This document shows, piece by piece, positions 1-6,190 of a DNA stretch of 6,634 bases (position 1 is the stretch's first letter; each line of letters starts with the position of its first letter). A program made the translations under genes and the position numbers. The DNA lies in the NCBI GenBank assembly GCA_038531315.1, contig JBCBBT010000092.1, forward strand, positions 1 through 6,634, read 5' to 3'. The stretch is from JAJFFW01 sp038531315. GTDB taxonomy: Bacteria; Pseudomonadota; Alphaproteobacteria; Caulobacterales; Parvularculaceae. A model generated the notes under the pieces. It was not told the origin of the DNA. It searched no databases and was given only the letters and a program-made list of their open reading frames with translations.

Positions 1-531
1 GCGTTCGCCGCCGCGGGATGGGTCCTCGTCCGCGTCGCGCGGAGCGGCGGCGTCAGTGCGCGTGACGGGGCCAACGAAACGCTCTTTAAAGGGGTCGCAT
101 TTCTCGCCATCATTGCGGTGCTCGGCGCAGCCAAGCTCTGGCCGCTTGCCTTTATGGTGTTGCTCGCTTCGGCTGCTATTCTCGGTACGGAGTTGTGGCG
201 CGCACGGGCCATTGCCGCGGATAATGCAGCGGACAGCGAGCGCGCCTCAGCGCCGCAAGTGTCTCAAAGCAGCGACATGGAGCCAGATGAAGCGTTCTCC
301 GTGCTTGGGGTCTCAAAAGGCGCAAGCGCTGACGAGATCAAGGCGGCCTATAAGAAACTGATCAGCAAGCTCCACCCCGACATCGGCGGCACCGATTTTC
401 TGGCGACACAGATCAATCGGGCCCGCGAAACCGCGCTCGCCGCCCTCGAGACGCGTGTCGATACAGCCCCCGTCGCGAACAGCGAAAGCGCAGGAGAAGT
501 CAAAGCCGATACTGAGGAAAAAAATGACTGA
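1..531 (+). CDS. Membrane-anchored J-domain (DnaJ-like) protein, 5' end missing
   Basis: The frame is open from the first base to the TGA at 529-531, so the window cuts off the N-terminus. The GTG at 118 is an internal codon of a hydrophobic segment and is an unlikely start. The visible part has hydrophobic stretches at about 1-36 (possibly the end of one membrane helix) and 91-195 (one or two helices), then a polar linker. A C-terminal J domain runs from about 277 to 440, with the HPD tripeptide encoded at 373-381 inside the pattern KLHPDIGGTDFLATQIN. The domain is short, helices I to III only, with no G/F or zinc-finger region; this resembles Tim14/Pam18-like membrane J proteins of Alphaproteobacteria. 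Such proteins stimulate an Hsp70 (DnaK) ATPase at the membrane; the client here is unknown. The last codons overlap the cytochrome gene by 8 bp, implying co-transcription. The J-domain call is secure; the exact role is not. Confidence 0.88.
   Translation, partial: AFAAAGWVLVRVARSGGVSARDGANETLFKGVAFLAIIAVLGAAKLWPLAFMVLLASAAILGTELWRARAIAADNAADSERASAPQVSQSSDMEPDEAFSVLGVSKGASADEIKAAYKKLISKLHPDIGGTDFLATQINRARETALAALETRVDTAPVANSESAGEVKADTEEKND
514..518 (+). promoter_or_regulatory. Ribosome binding site of the cytochrome c gene
   Basis: GAGGA lies 5 nt before the ATG at 524, inside the end of the J-domain gene. It supports the start at 524 over the in-frame GTG at 455. The 455 start would add 23 polar residues ahead of the signal peptide, which would be atypical. 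Confidence 0.6.
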
Positions 532-1000
532 CGGCGCGCGGACGTCGCGCGACGCCGGGCCGGCCGTGCTGCGGGGGCGGGCGGCGATCATCGCCGTGTT
601 GATTTTCGCGGGCGTTCCGGCCGGCACGGCGTTTGGCGGCGAGAACCCGGAAGAAGAAAGCGCTTCGCGAGAACAGTTTGTCGCCGGCGACGCCGAAGCT
701 GGGGCCCGCGTCTTTCGACGCTGCGCCGGCTGCCATGCCCTAACCGCCGGCGCGCAAGGAAAGGGGCCGCATCTTTACGGCCTTTTTGGCAGACCCGCCG
801 GGTCGCTTGCGGCTTTTGACTATTCGGACGCAATGAAAAAAACCGACATTGTCTGGACTGAAGAGACGCTATCGGCTTTTCTTGCTCATCCTCGCCGCTT
901 CGCGCCGGGTACGCGCATGGCGACCCGCGTGAGGGACCGGGAAAAGCGCGCCGATTTGATTGCGTATCTGAAACACGCCACAAAGGAATCGGTCGAATAA
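524..1000 (+). CDS. Class I cytochrome c, periplasmic, single heme
   Basis: 158 residues. A basic N-terminus is followed by a hydrophobic core at about residues 20-35 (AAIIAVLIFAGVPAGTAF), read as a Sec signal peptide or an uncleaved anchor; there is no lipobox cysteine. The heme attachment motif CAGCH is at residues 67-71 (bases 722-736). It is followed by GPHLYGLFGR, typical of cytochrome c2/c550-type proteins. Met132, in PGTRM, is the expected axial methionine, and a final helix (RADLIAYLKH) closes the domain. All the elements of a functional mono-heme electron carrier are therefore present. The protein should act in the periplasm after heme ligation by the Ccm system, carrying electrons between respiratory complexes; the specific partners cannot be read from the sequence. 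The gene starts inside the J-domain gene, so translational coupling is likely. It ends 64 bp before zwf. Confidence 0.9.
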   Translation: MTDGARTSRDAGPAVLRGRAAIIAVLIFAGVPAGTAFGGENPEEESASREQFVAGDAEAGARVFRRCAGCHALTAGAQGKGPHLYGLFGRPAGSLAAFDYSDAMKKTDIVWTEETLSAFLAHPRRFAPGTRMATRVRDREKRADLIAYLKHATKESVE

Positions 1001-1064
1001 AGATTCACACCGGCAATGCTCTGGTTTAATCTGAGCCCCTTGCAGAGGATTTTGACGCCCGACG

Positions 1065-2591
1065 ATGGACCAGCCCGTCACAACCCGATCAGCCGGCGCG
1101 GCTGATACATCCGCGATGAAATCGGCCGCCCAACTGGTGCCGGTGACGCCATTCGATATTATCGTTTTCGGGGCGGCTGGCGATTTGTCCTTACGCAAAC
1201 TGATTCCGTCGTTGTTTCACCGTTGGCGCGATGGCCAGATTCCGACCGCGTCACGGATTATCGGCGTCTCGCGTTCGGAAATGGCGGCGGAGGCGTTTCG
1301 GGATCTGGCCATCGACGCATTCAAAAAATTTCATCCGAGCGAGCCCATCAATGACGACGAGTGGGCGGCCTTTTCGGCGATGATCGACTATTGCAAAATC
1401 GATGCGACCAGCGCCGACGCTGACTGGTCGGGCCTGAAAGACATCCTCGCGGAAAGCGGCGATAAACAGCGCGTCTTTTATCTGGCCTTGCCGCCGTCGA
1501 TTTATGGTGCGGTCGCTGACAACATCGTCGCTGCGGGGCTAAAATCACCCGGCGCGCGTATTGTTCTTGAAAAGCCGATTGGGCGAGATCTGCAGTCTGC
1601 GCGAGCGGTCAACGACGCCGTCGGCGCGGCCTTCGATGAAGATGCAATCTTCCGTATCGACCATTATCTCGGTAAGGAAACTGTCCAGAACCTGATTGTT
1701 TTGCGGTTCATGAACTCGCTATTTGAGCCGGTCTGGAACTGCAACGCTATTGACCACGTAGAGATCACGGTCGCCGAGTCCATCGGCGCGGGCAATCGCG
1801 CCAGTTATTACGACACCGCCGGGGCTTTGCGTGATATGGTGCAGAACCACTTGCTCCAGCTTTTGTGTCTCGTGGCGATGGAGCCGCCTTTTGACTTGTC
1901 GCCCGACACGGTGCGCGATGAGAAAATAAAAGTGTTGCGCGCCCTGCGTCCGATCGGGCCCGACAATATTCGGCAGGCGACAGTCAGAGGGCAGTATTCC
2001 GCCGGCGCCGCGGATGGGGACGTTGCGGCGAGTTATGCCGAGGAATTGGGTGACAAGTCGGATACCGAAACCTTTGTTGCGCTTAAAGCAAACATCGACA
2101 ACTGGCGCTGGAAAGGTGTTCCTTTCTATCTGCGCACCGGCAAGCGCATGCGGGCGCGCTATTCTGAGATTATCGTCCAGTTTAAGAATGTCGCACATGC
2201 GCTCGTTGATGATGCGTCATTGCAGCCGACGCGTATGGTGATCCGCCTGCAGCCTGATGAAGGCGTTAAGTTGTTGCTTGTCACGAAAGATCCGGGACCT
2301 GGCGGCATGCGCCTGCGTTATGTGCCGCTTAATCTTTCCTATGCAGAGCAATTTGAGGCGCGATATCCGGATGCGTATGAGCGCTTGTTGATGGCTGTTG
2401 TCCGCGGCGATCTCGCATTATTCATGCGTCGCGATGAAGTCGAGGCGGCCTGGAAATGGGTTGACGGCATTTTGAGCGCCTGGGCGTCTGACGAAACGCC
2501 GGTGCACGCCTATCCCGCCGGTACGGACGGGCCGGTCCAGGCGGCGATGATGCTGGATCGCGACGGACGGGCGTGGTTCGATGGGGCCTGA
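1065..2591 (+). CDS. zwf: Glucose-6-phosphate 1-dehydrogenase
   Basis: 508 residues, close to the usual 480-510. It oxidises glucose-6-phosphate to 6-phosphogluconolactone with NAD(P)+ in the cytoplasm, the entry step of the Entner-Doudoroff and pentose phosphate routes. Visible motifs in order: nucleotide-binding GAAGDLSLRKL (36-46; an Ala replaces the common Ser of GASGDL), EKPIG (169-173), the substrate/catalytic RIDHYLGKE (197-205, with Asp199 and His200), the catalytic-base segment NHLLQLL (His262) and LRTGKRM (356-362). ATG 1065 is the first possible start, because an in-frame TGA lies at 1053-1055. The only nearby purine-rich site, AGAGGA at 1044-1049, is 15 nt away, which is long. Met18 (base 1116) is an alternative that would remove a Ser/Ala-rich leader not typical of the family, but it has no better ribosome binding site. 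The gene overlaps pgl by 11 bp. Confidence 0.97.
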   Translation: MDQPVTTRSAGAADTSAMKSAAQLVPVTPFDIIVFGAAGDLSLRKLIPSLFHRWRDGQIPTASRIIGVSRSEMAAEAFRDLAIDAFKKFHPSEPINDDEWAAFSAMIDYCKIDATSADADWSGLKDILAESGDKQRVFYLALPPSIYGAVADNIVAAGLKSPGARIVLEKPIGRDLQSARAVNDAVGAAFDEDAIFRIDHYLGKETVQNLIVLRFMNSLFEPVWNCNAIDHVEITVAESIGAGNRASYYDTAGALRDMVQNHLLQLLCLVAMEPPFDLSPDTVRDEKIKVLRALRPIGPDNIRQATVRGQYSAGAADGDVAASYAEELGDKSDTETFVALKANIDNWRWKGVPFYLRTGKRMRARYSEIIVQFKNVAHALVDDASLQPTRMVIRLQPDEGVKLLLVTKDPGPGGMRLRYVPLNLSYAEQFEARYPDAYERLLMAVVRGDLALFMRRDEVEAAWKWVDGILSAWASDETPVHAYPAGTDGPVQAAMMLDRDGRAWFDGA

Positions 2592-3282
2592 TTGCGCAAG
2601 CATTGATTTTCCATCGCGGAGCATGATGGCCGCGCGGCTTGGCGACCTCTTAGCGATGATCGCGGGGGACGCGATCGCCGCCCGAGGGCGCTTTGAAATG
2701 GCGGTCTCCGGCGGCTCAACGCCGGAAGCGCTGTATCGATATTTCGCCGGTAAGACCCTTCCGTGGTCCAGCGTCCATTTGACCCTCGTTGACGAGCGAT
2801 GGGTCAGCGCGGATCATCCGCGTTCTAACGAAACCTTTGTCAAAAATGCTTTCTCCCATGCCGAAGGTGTTCAAATTCACGGCCTCTATCGCGACAGGAC
2901 GAAACCAAGCCGTGCGGCGGCGGCCGTCGAAAACGACCTCGCAGATCGCGGAGAATTCGATTGCGTTATTCTTGGCATGGGCGATGACGGGCACACCGCG
3001 AGCTGGTTTCCCCACGCCGACGGCCTTAACGAGGCGTTGTCCGGCGAAGCGAAGGCGTTCGCCGTCACAGCGCAAAAAAGCGCCGTCACCGGCGACGAGA
3101 CCGAGCGCATGACGTTGGGATTACGGGCGGTAGAAAAAGCCCGCCTGATCATTCTTCTGCTGGCGGGCGACGGCAAGCGTGCGGCGTTTGTGAAAGCGTT
3201 GGAAGACGGTCCGGTCGAAGCGATGCCCGTGCGGGCGATTTTGAGAGCGCGGCCCGATCTCTGGGTTTGTTGGGCGCCGTAA
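2581..3282 (+). CDS. pgl: 6-phosphogluconolactonase
   Basis: 233 residues, the normal size for the DevB/SOL-type lactonase. It hydrolyses 6-phosphogluconolactone, the product of Zwf, to 6-phosphogluconate. Family motifs: SGGSTP (43-48, phosphate-binding loop), DERWV (71-75), HPRSNE (79-84), and LGMGDDGHTASWFP (131-144), which carries the catalytic His region. ERMTLG follows at the usual distance. The ATG at 2581 lies inside the end of zwf (11-bp overlap). It has no clear Shine-Dalgarno site, so translation is probably coupled to termination of zwf. The Met-Met at residues 15-16 (bases 2623-2628) could also start the protein. I prefer 2581 because family members usually have about 40 residues before the SGGSTP loop. 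The overlap and shared pathway indicate an operon with zwf. Confidence 0.95.
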   Translation: MGPDCASIDFPSRSMMAARLGDLLAMIAGDAIAARGRFEMAVSGGSTPEALYRYFAGKTLPWSSVHLTLVDERWVSADHPRSNETFVKNAFSHAEGVQIHGLYRDRTKPSRAAAAVENDLADRGEFDCVILGMGDDGHTASWFPHADGLNEALSGEAKAFAVTAQKSAVTGDETERMTLGLRAVEKARLIILLLAGDGKRAAFVKALEDGPVEAMPVRAILRARPDLWVCWAP

Positions 3283-3307
3283 AATTTGCACCGGAAAGTC
3301 GCTGGTC

Positions 3308-3317
3308 CGGCGCGCCG
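3308..3317. repeat. 10-bp perfect palindrome in the pgl-edd spacer
   Basis: CGGCGCGCCG sits in the 92-bp gap between pgl and edd. A T-rich run (GAATTTTT, 3325-3332) lies about 8 nt downstream, followed by a second small stem, GGCGC at 3334-3338 with GCGCC at 3346-3350. It could be a weak attenuator or a processing stem. The palindrome has no room for a loop of its own, so a classical terminator is unlikely. Confidence 0.3.
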
Positions 3318-3362
3318 CTTTCTTGAATTTTTGGGCGCCGACGCAGCGCCTGACCGGTTTGT

Positions 3363-3368
3363 AGGGAG
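3363..3368 (+). promoter_or_regulatory. Ribosome binding site fixing the GTG start of edd
   Basis: AGGGAG, with a 6-nt spacer to the GTG at 3375. This is the clearest Shine-Dalgarno site among the sugar-oxidation genes, and it selects this GTG as the start. Confidence 0.75.
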
Positions 3369-3374
3369 TATATC

Positions 3375-5210
3375 GTGGCACAACTTAATGAGACCGTCCG
3401 TGCCGTGACGGATCGTATTCGCGAGCGCAGCCGACCTTTGCGCGAGGCCTATCTGCGCCAGATGCGCGCCGCCGCCTCCAAAGGGCCGCACAGGGCGTCT
3501 GTTTCCTGCGGCAACCTCGCCCATGCCGCGGCGGCCTGCTCCGTGGACGACAAGAAAAAACTCGCAAGAGGCGACGGTCCGAATATCGGCATTGTAACCG
3601 CCTACAATGATATGCTATCGGCACACCAACCATTAGGCGCCTATCCTGAGATCATCAAGGATGCGCTCGCCGGTGAAGGTGCGACCGCACAGATCGCCGG
3701 CGGCGTCCCGGCCATGTGCGACGGCGTTACGCAAGGCCAGCCCGGCATGGATTTGTCGCTCTTCTCGCGCGATGTCATCGCCATGGCGACCGCCGTATCG
3801 CTATCCCATAATGTCTTTGACGGCGCCGTTATGCTCGGCGTTTGCGATAAAATCGTGCCCGGACTTTTTATCGGCGCCGCCCGTTTTGGTCATTTGCCGA
3901 TTATGTTCCTGCCGGCCGGGCCTATGCGCTCGGGATTGACGAATGATGAGAAGGCGCGGGTGCGCCAGCTCTACGCGGAAGGCAAGGTCGGCCGCGACGA
4001 GCTGTTGAAAGCCGAAAGCGAAAGCTATCACTCGCCCGGCACGTGCACTTTTTACGGCACGGCGAATTCCAACCAAATGATGATGGAGGCGATGGGGCTT
4101 CATGTCCCGGGATCGGCGTTTATCAATCCGGGAACGCCGCTTCGGCGCGCCATTGTTGAGGAGACGGCGCTTCAGGTCTCGCGCACTACAGCGCTTGGCG
4201 ATGACTACCGCCCATTTTGCGACGTCATTGATGAACGCTCGATCGTGAATGCGATTGTCGGCCTGCATGCGACGGGCGGATCGACCAATCATCTGATCCA
4301 TGTTGTTGCGATGGCGCGCGCCTGCGGGATCGTGATCGACTGGGATGACTTTTCCGCATTATCCGACGTAACGCCGCTCCTCGCGCGCGTTTATCCAAAC
4401 GGGCGCGCCGACGTCAATCACTTCCATGATGCAGGCGGCCTCGCCTTTATCATCAGGGAGCTGATTGATGCGGGCGTCATGCACGGCGATGTGAAGACGG
4501 CGATGGGCGATGATTTGGGCGCATTCGCCGCGGAGCCTTTTCTCGATGGCCAAGCGCTGCAATGGCGCGCAGCGCCGGATGCGTCACGCGACCTGGATAT
4601 TTTGCGCCCGATTTGCGATCCCTTCTCACAAACCGGCGGTCTTTCGCTATTGACGGGCGCGCTTGGGCGCGCCTGCATCAAAGTCTCAGCCGTGAAGCCG
4701 GAAAACCGCGTCATCGAAGCGCCGGCGATCGTATTCAAAAGCCAACAGGAATTGATGGACCGCTTTAAAGCAGGCGAACTCAATCGCGACTTCATCGCGG
4801 TGGCCGCTTTCCAGGGGCCCAAAGCCAACGGCATGCCTGAGCTTCACAAACTGACGCCGCCGCTTGGCGTTTTGCAGGACAAGGGATTTAAGGTAGCGCT
4901 GGTGACGGACGGTCGTATGTCCGGCGCGTCGGGCAAGGTGCCCGCCGCCATCCACGTGACGCCGGAGGCGCTGGACGGCGGCCCGATCGGCAAAGTCCGC
5001 GATGGCGATATCATCCGTCTGGATACGGAACAAGGCATCTTGACAACCGAGGCCGATCTTTCCGCGCGCGCGTCCGAAACGCCCGCCCTCATCGACGATC
5101 GCTGGGGCTCGGGCCGGGAACTCTTCGCCGGGATGCGCGCCCTTGTGGGGAGCGCGGAGGAGGGGGCTGCGACGTTCCTGTTGCAAGAGCAAGTCTCACC
5201 AGCGTCGTGA
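3375..5210 (+). CDS. edd: Phosphogluconate dehydratase (Entner-Doudoroff)
   Basis: 611 residues, close to the roughly 600 of known Edd proteins. It dehydrates 6-phosphogluconate to 2-keto-3-deoxy-6-phosphogluconate in the cytoplasm, the committing step of the Entner-Doudoroff pathway. It belongs to the IlvD/Edd family of Fe-S dehydratases. Visible features: AYNDMLSAHQP (76-86), MCDGVTQGQPGM (114-125, Cys115), GVCDKIVPG (155-163, Cys157, family signature 1), GTCTFYGTANSNQ (222-234, Cys224) and VALVTDGRMSGASGK (507-521, family signature 2). The three cysteines are those expected to bind the cluster. CDKIVPG, GTCTFYGTANSN and the overall length favour Edd over dihydroxyacid dehydratase IlvD, and the position after zwf-pgl supports this. 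Translation starts at GTG with a good ribosome binding site. No glk or eda follows directly. Confidence 0.96.
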   Translation: MAQLNETVRAVTDRIRERSRPLREAYLRQMRAAASKGPHRASVSCGNLAHAAAACSVDDKKKLARGDGPNIGIVTAYNDMLSAHQPLGAYPEIIKDALAGEGATAQIAGGVPAMCDGVTQGQPGMDLSLFSRDVIAMATAVSLSHNVFDGAVMLGVCDKIVPGLFIGAARFGHLPIMFLPAGPMRSGLTNDEKARVRQLYAEGKVGRDELLKAESESYHSPGTCTFYGTANSNQMMMEAMGLHVPGSAFINPGTPLRRAIVEETALQVSRTTALGDDYRPFCDVIDERSIVNAIVGLHATGGSTNHLIHVVAMARACGIVIDWDDFSALSDVTPLLARVYPNGRADVNHFHDAGGLAFIIRELIDAGVMHGDVKTAMGDDLGAFAAEPFLDGQALQWRAAPDASRDLDILRPICDPFSQTGGLSLLTGALGRACIKVSAVKPENRVIEAPAIVFKSQQELMDRFKAGELNRDFIAVAAFQGPKANGMPELHKLTPPLGVLQDKGFKVALVTDGRMSGASGKVPAAIHVTPEALDGGPIGKVRDGDIIRLDTEQGILTTEADLSARASETPALIDDRWGSGRELFAGMRALVGSAEEGAATFLLQEQVSPAS

Positions 5211-5224
5211 TCCGCATGGGCGAC

Positions 5225-5244
5225 GCGCAACGCGCGCTTTGCGC
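5225..5244 (+). terminator. Possible weak hairpin after edd
   Basis: GCGCAA (5225-5230) pairs with TTGCGC (5239-5244) around an 8-nt loop, 15 nt after the edd stop. No T-run follows, so a Rho-independent terminator is not well supported. It may only be a 3' stabilising stem or a chance G/C-rich match. Confidence 0.2.
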
Positions 5245-5257
5245 TTGACCGGGCCGC

Positions 5258-5278
5258 GCGCCCCGCGCCCCGCGCCCC
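5258..5278. repeat. Tandem repeat, three copies of GCGCCCC
   Basis: Three identical 7-bp units run head to tail and are followed by a partial fourth (GCC). They lie in the very G/C-rich gap between edd and the glutaredoxin/MauE gene. No function is evident; such a tract can vary in copy number between strains. Confidence 0.7.
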
Positions 5279-5348
5279 GCCGCCTCTGGTCTGAGTGCAG
5301 GGGAAGGGGGCGCCCGCCCGCGTTTGTGGCTTTGATGGCGCAACAATG

Positions 5349-5377
5349 TTGACAGCGGCGTCGGTGACAGTCATATA
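5349..5377 (+). promoter_or_regulatory. Sigma-70-type promoter of the glutaredoxin/MauE gene
   Basis: A perfect -35 hexamer TTGACA (5349-5354) is followed after 17 nt by CATATA (5372-5377). A 19-nt spacing would give TATACC (5374-5379) as the -10. The -10 match is only partial (3 to 4 of 6), consistent with a promoter under control. The predicted transcription start falls at about 5383-5387, at the ATG itself. Confidence 0.5.
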
Positions 5378-5392
5378 CCCCTCATGGGTATA
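5374..5392. promoter_or_regulatory. Operator-like inverted repeat over -10, +1 and start codon
   Basis: TATACCC-CTCAT-GGGTATA is a perfect 7-bp inverted repeat with a 5-bp centre. It covers the expected -10 and transcription start, and the ATG at 5384 spans its centre and right arm. A repressor bound here would block RNA polymerase. A/T-rich ends with inner C/G runs resemble operators of CsoR-family repressors (copper, persulfide, formaldehyde or nickel sensors). That family assignment is an inference, and no such regulator gene is in the window. Confidence 0.55.
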
Positions 5393-6190
5393 AATTCAAT
5401 TATAGCCTACGCGCAAAACCTGGATAGCGATGCGCCGGCGGTAGCGGCGCGCCAGGCGGTTCTCTACCGAATGGTGATGGACAACCATGTCTGTCCGTAC
5501 GGCCTGAAATCGAAATGGCTATTGATCCGACAGGGCTATGACGTCGATGACCGGCGCTTAACCAGCCGCGACCAAGTCGACGCGCTTAAGCAAAAATATA
5601 GCGTTACAACGACCCCCCAGACCTTTATCGATGGCGAGCGCGTCGGCGGCTATGACGCACTGCGCGCGCGCTTTACCGACTTCGTTAAAGACAGCGATAG
5701 GAAAACCTATACGCCGGTCTTGATGCTATTTGCGGTGAGCTTCCTGACCGCCATCGCCGTTTCGTGGGGCGCGCTGGGTGATGTCTTCTCGATACGAACG
5801 ATTGAGCTCTTTGCTGCGTTCTCAATGACGGCGCTCGCCTTACAGAAACTGAAGGACGTCGAGGGGTTTTCGACGATGTTTCTCAATTACGACCTCCTCG
5901 CGGCGCGACATGTTTCCTACGCCTATGTCTATCCCTTCGCGGAGGCCGCAGCCGGGATACTGATGATCGCCGGCGGCGTTCTCGGGCTTGTCGCCGCTCC
6001 GATCGCGTTGTTCATCGGCGCCATCGGCGCTGCCTCCGTCTACAAAGCCGTTTACATTGACAAGCGCGACCTCAAATGCGCATGCGTCGGCGGCGACACA
6101 AACGTCCCTCTCGGGTTTGTTTCGCTAACCGAAAATCTCGTCATGATCGCGATGGGCATTTGGATGCCCGTCAAGGCGCTCATCGGTTGA
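5384..6190 (+). CDS. Fused glutaredoxin / MauE-type redox membrane protein
   Basis: 268 residues in two parts. Residues about 25-103 form a glutaredoxin fold: strand AVLYRMVM, the active-site segment CPYG (Cys37 to Gly40), TTPQT with the expected cis-proline Pro78, and the GGY turn (88-90). The second cysteine of the classical CPYC is replaced by Gly, so the domain is monothiol. Residues about 110-262 are a membrane domain with four or five helices (about 110-130, 138-153, 177-200, 201-222, 245-262). A Cys-X-Cys pair (KCACVGG, Cys232 and Cys234) lies before the last helix, as in MauE/DoxX-like redox membrane proteins. The likely role is thiol or electron exchange linked to the membrane; the substrate is unknown. 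ATG 5384 has no ribosome binding site and lies in an operator-like palindrome. Met30 (base 5471) is the next start but would remove most of the first strand of the glutaredoxin fold. The gene appears to be its own transcription unit. Confidence 0.82.
   Translation: MGINSIIAYAQNLDSDAPAVAARQAVLYRMVMDNHVCPYGLKSKWLLIRQGYDVDDRRLTSRDQVDALKQKYSVTTTPQTFIDGERVGGYDALRARFTDFVKDSDRKTYTPVLMLFAVSFLTAIAVSWGALGDVFSIRTIELFAAFSMTALALQKLKDVEGFSTMFLNYDLLAARHVSYAYVYPFAEAAAGILMIAGGVLGLVAAPIALFIGAIGAASVYKAVYIDKRDLKCACVGGDTNVPLGFVSLTENLVMIAMGIWMPVKALIG

Noticed and set aside
56..361. Plus-strand frame of 101 residues overlapping the J-domain gene
   Set aside because: Its translation is Arg/Ser-rich with no motif. 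The other frame carries a clear HPD J domain over the same bases.
455..523. Upstream GTG start for the cytochrome c
   Set aside because: It would put 23 polar residues before the signal peptide, whereas ATG 524 has a well-placed GAGGA.
1052..1057. TTGACG as a -35 element just before zwf
   Set aside because: No -10-like sequence lies at a suitable distance, and a start there would fall inside the coding region.
1719..2198. Long minus-strand frame inside zwf (159 residues); similar long ones inside pgl and edd
   Set aside because: These are antisense shadows of G/C-rich conserved genes, with no motifs of their own.
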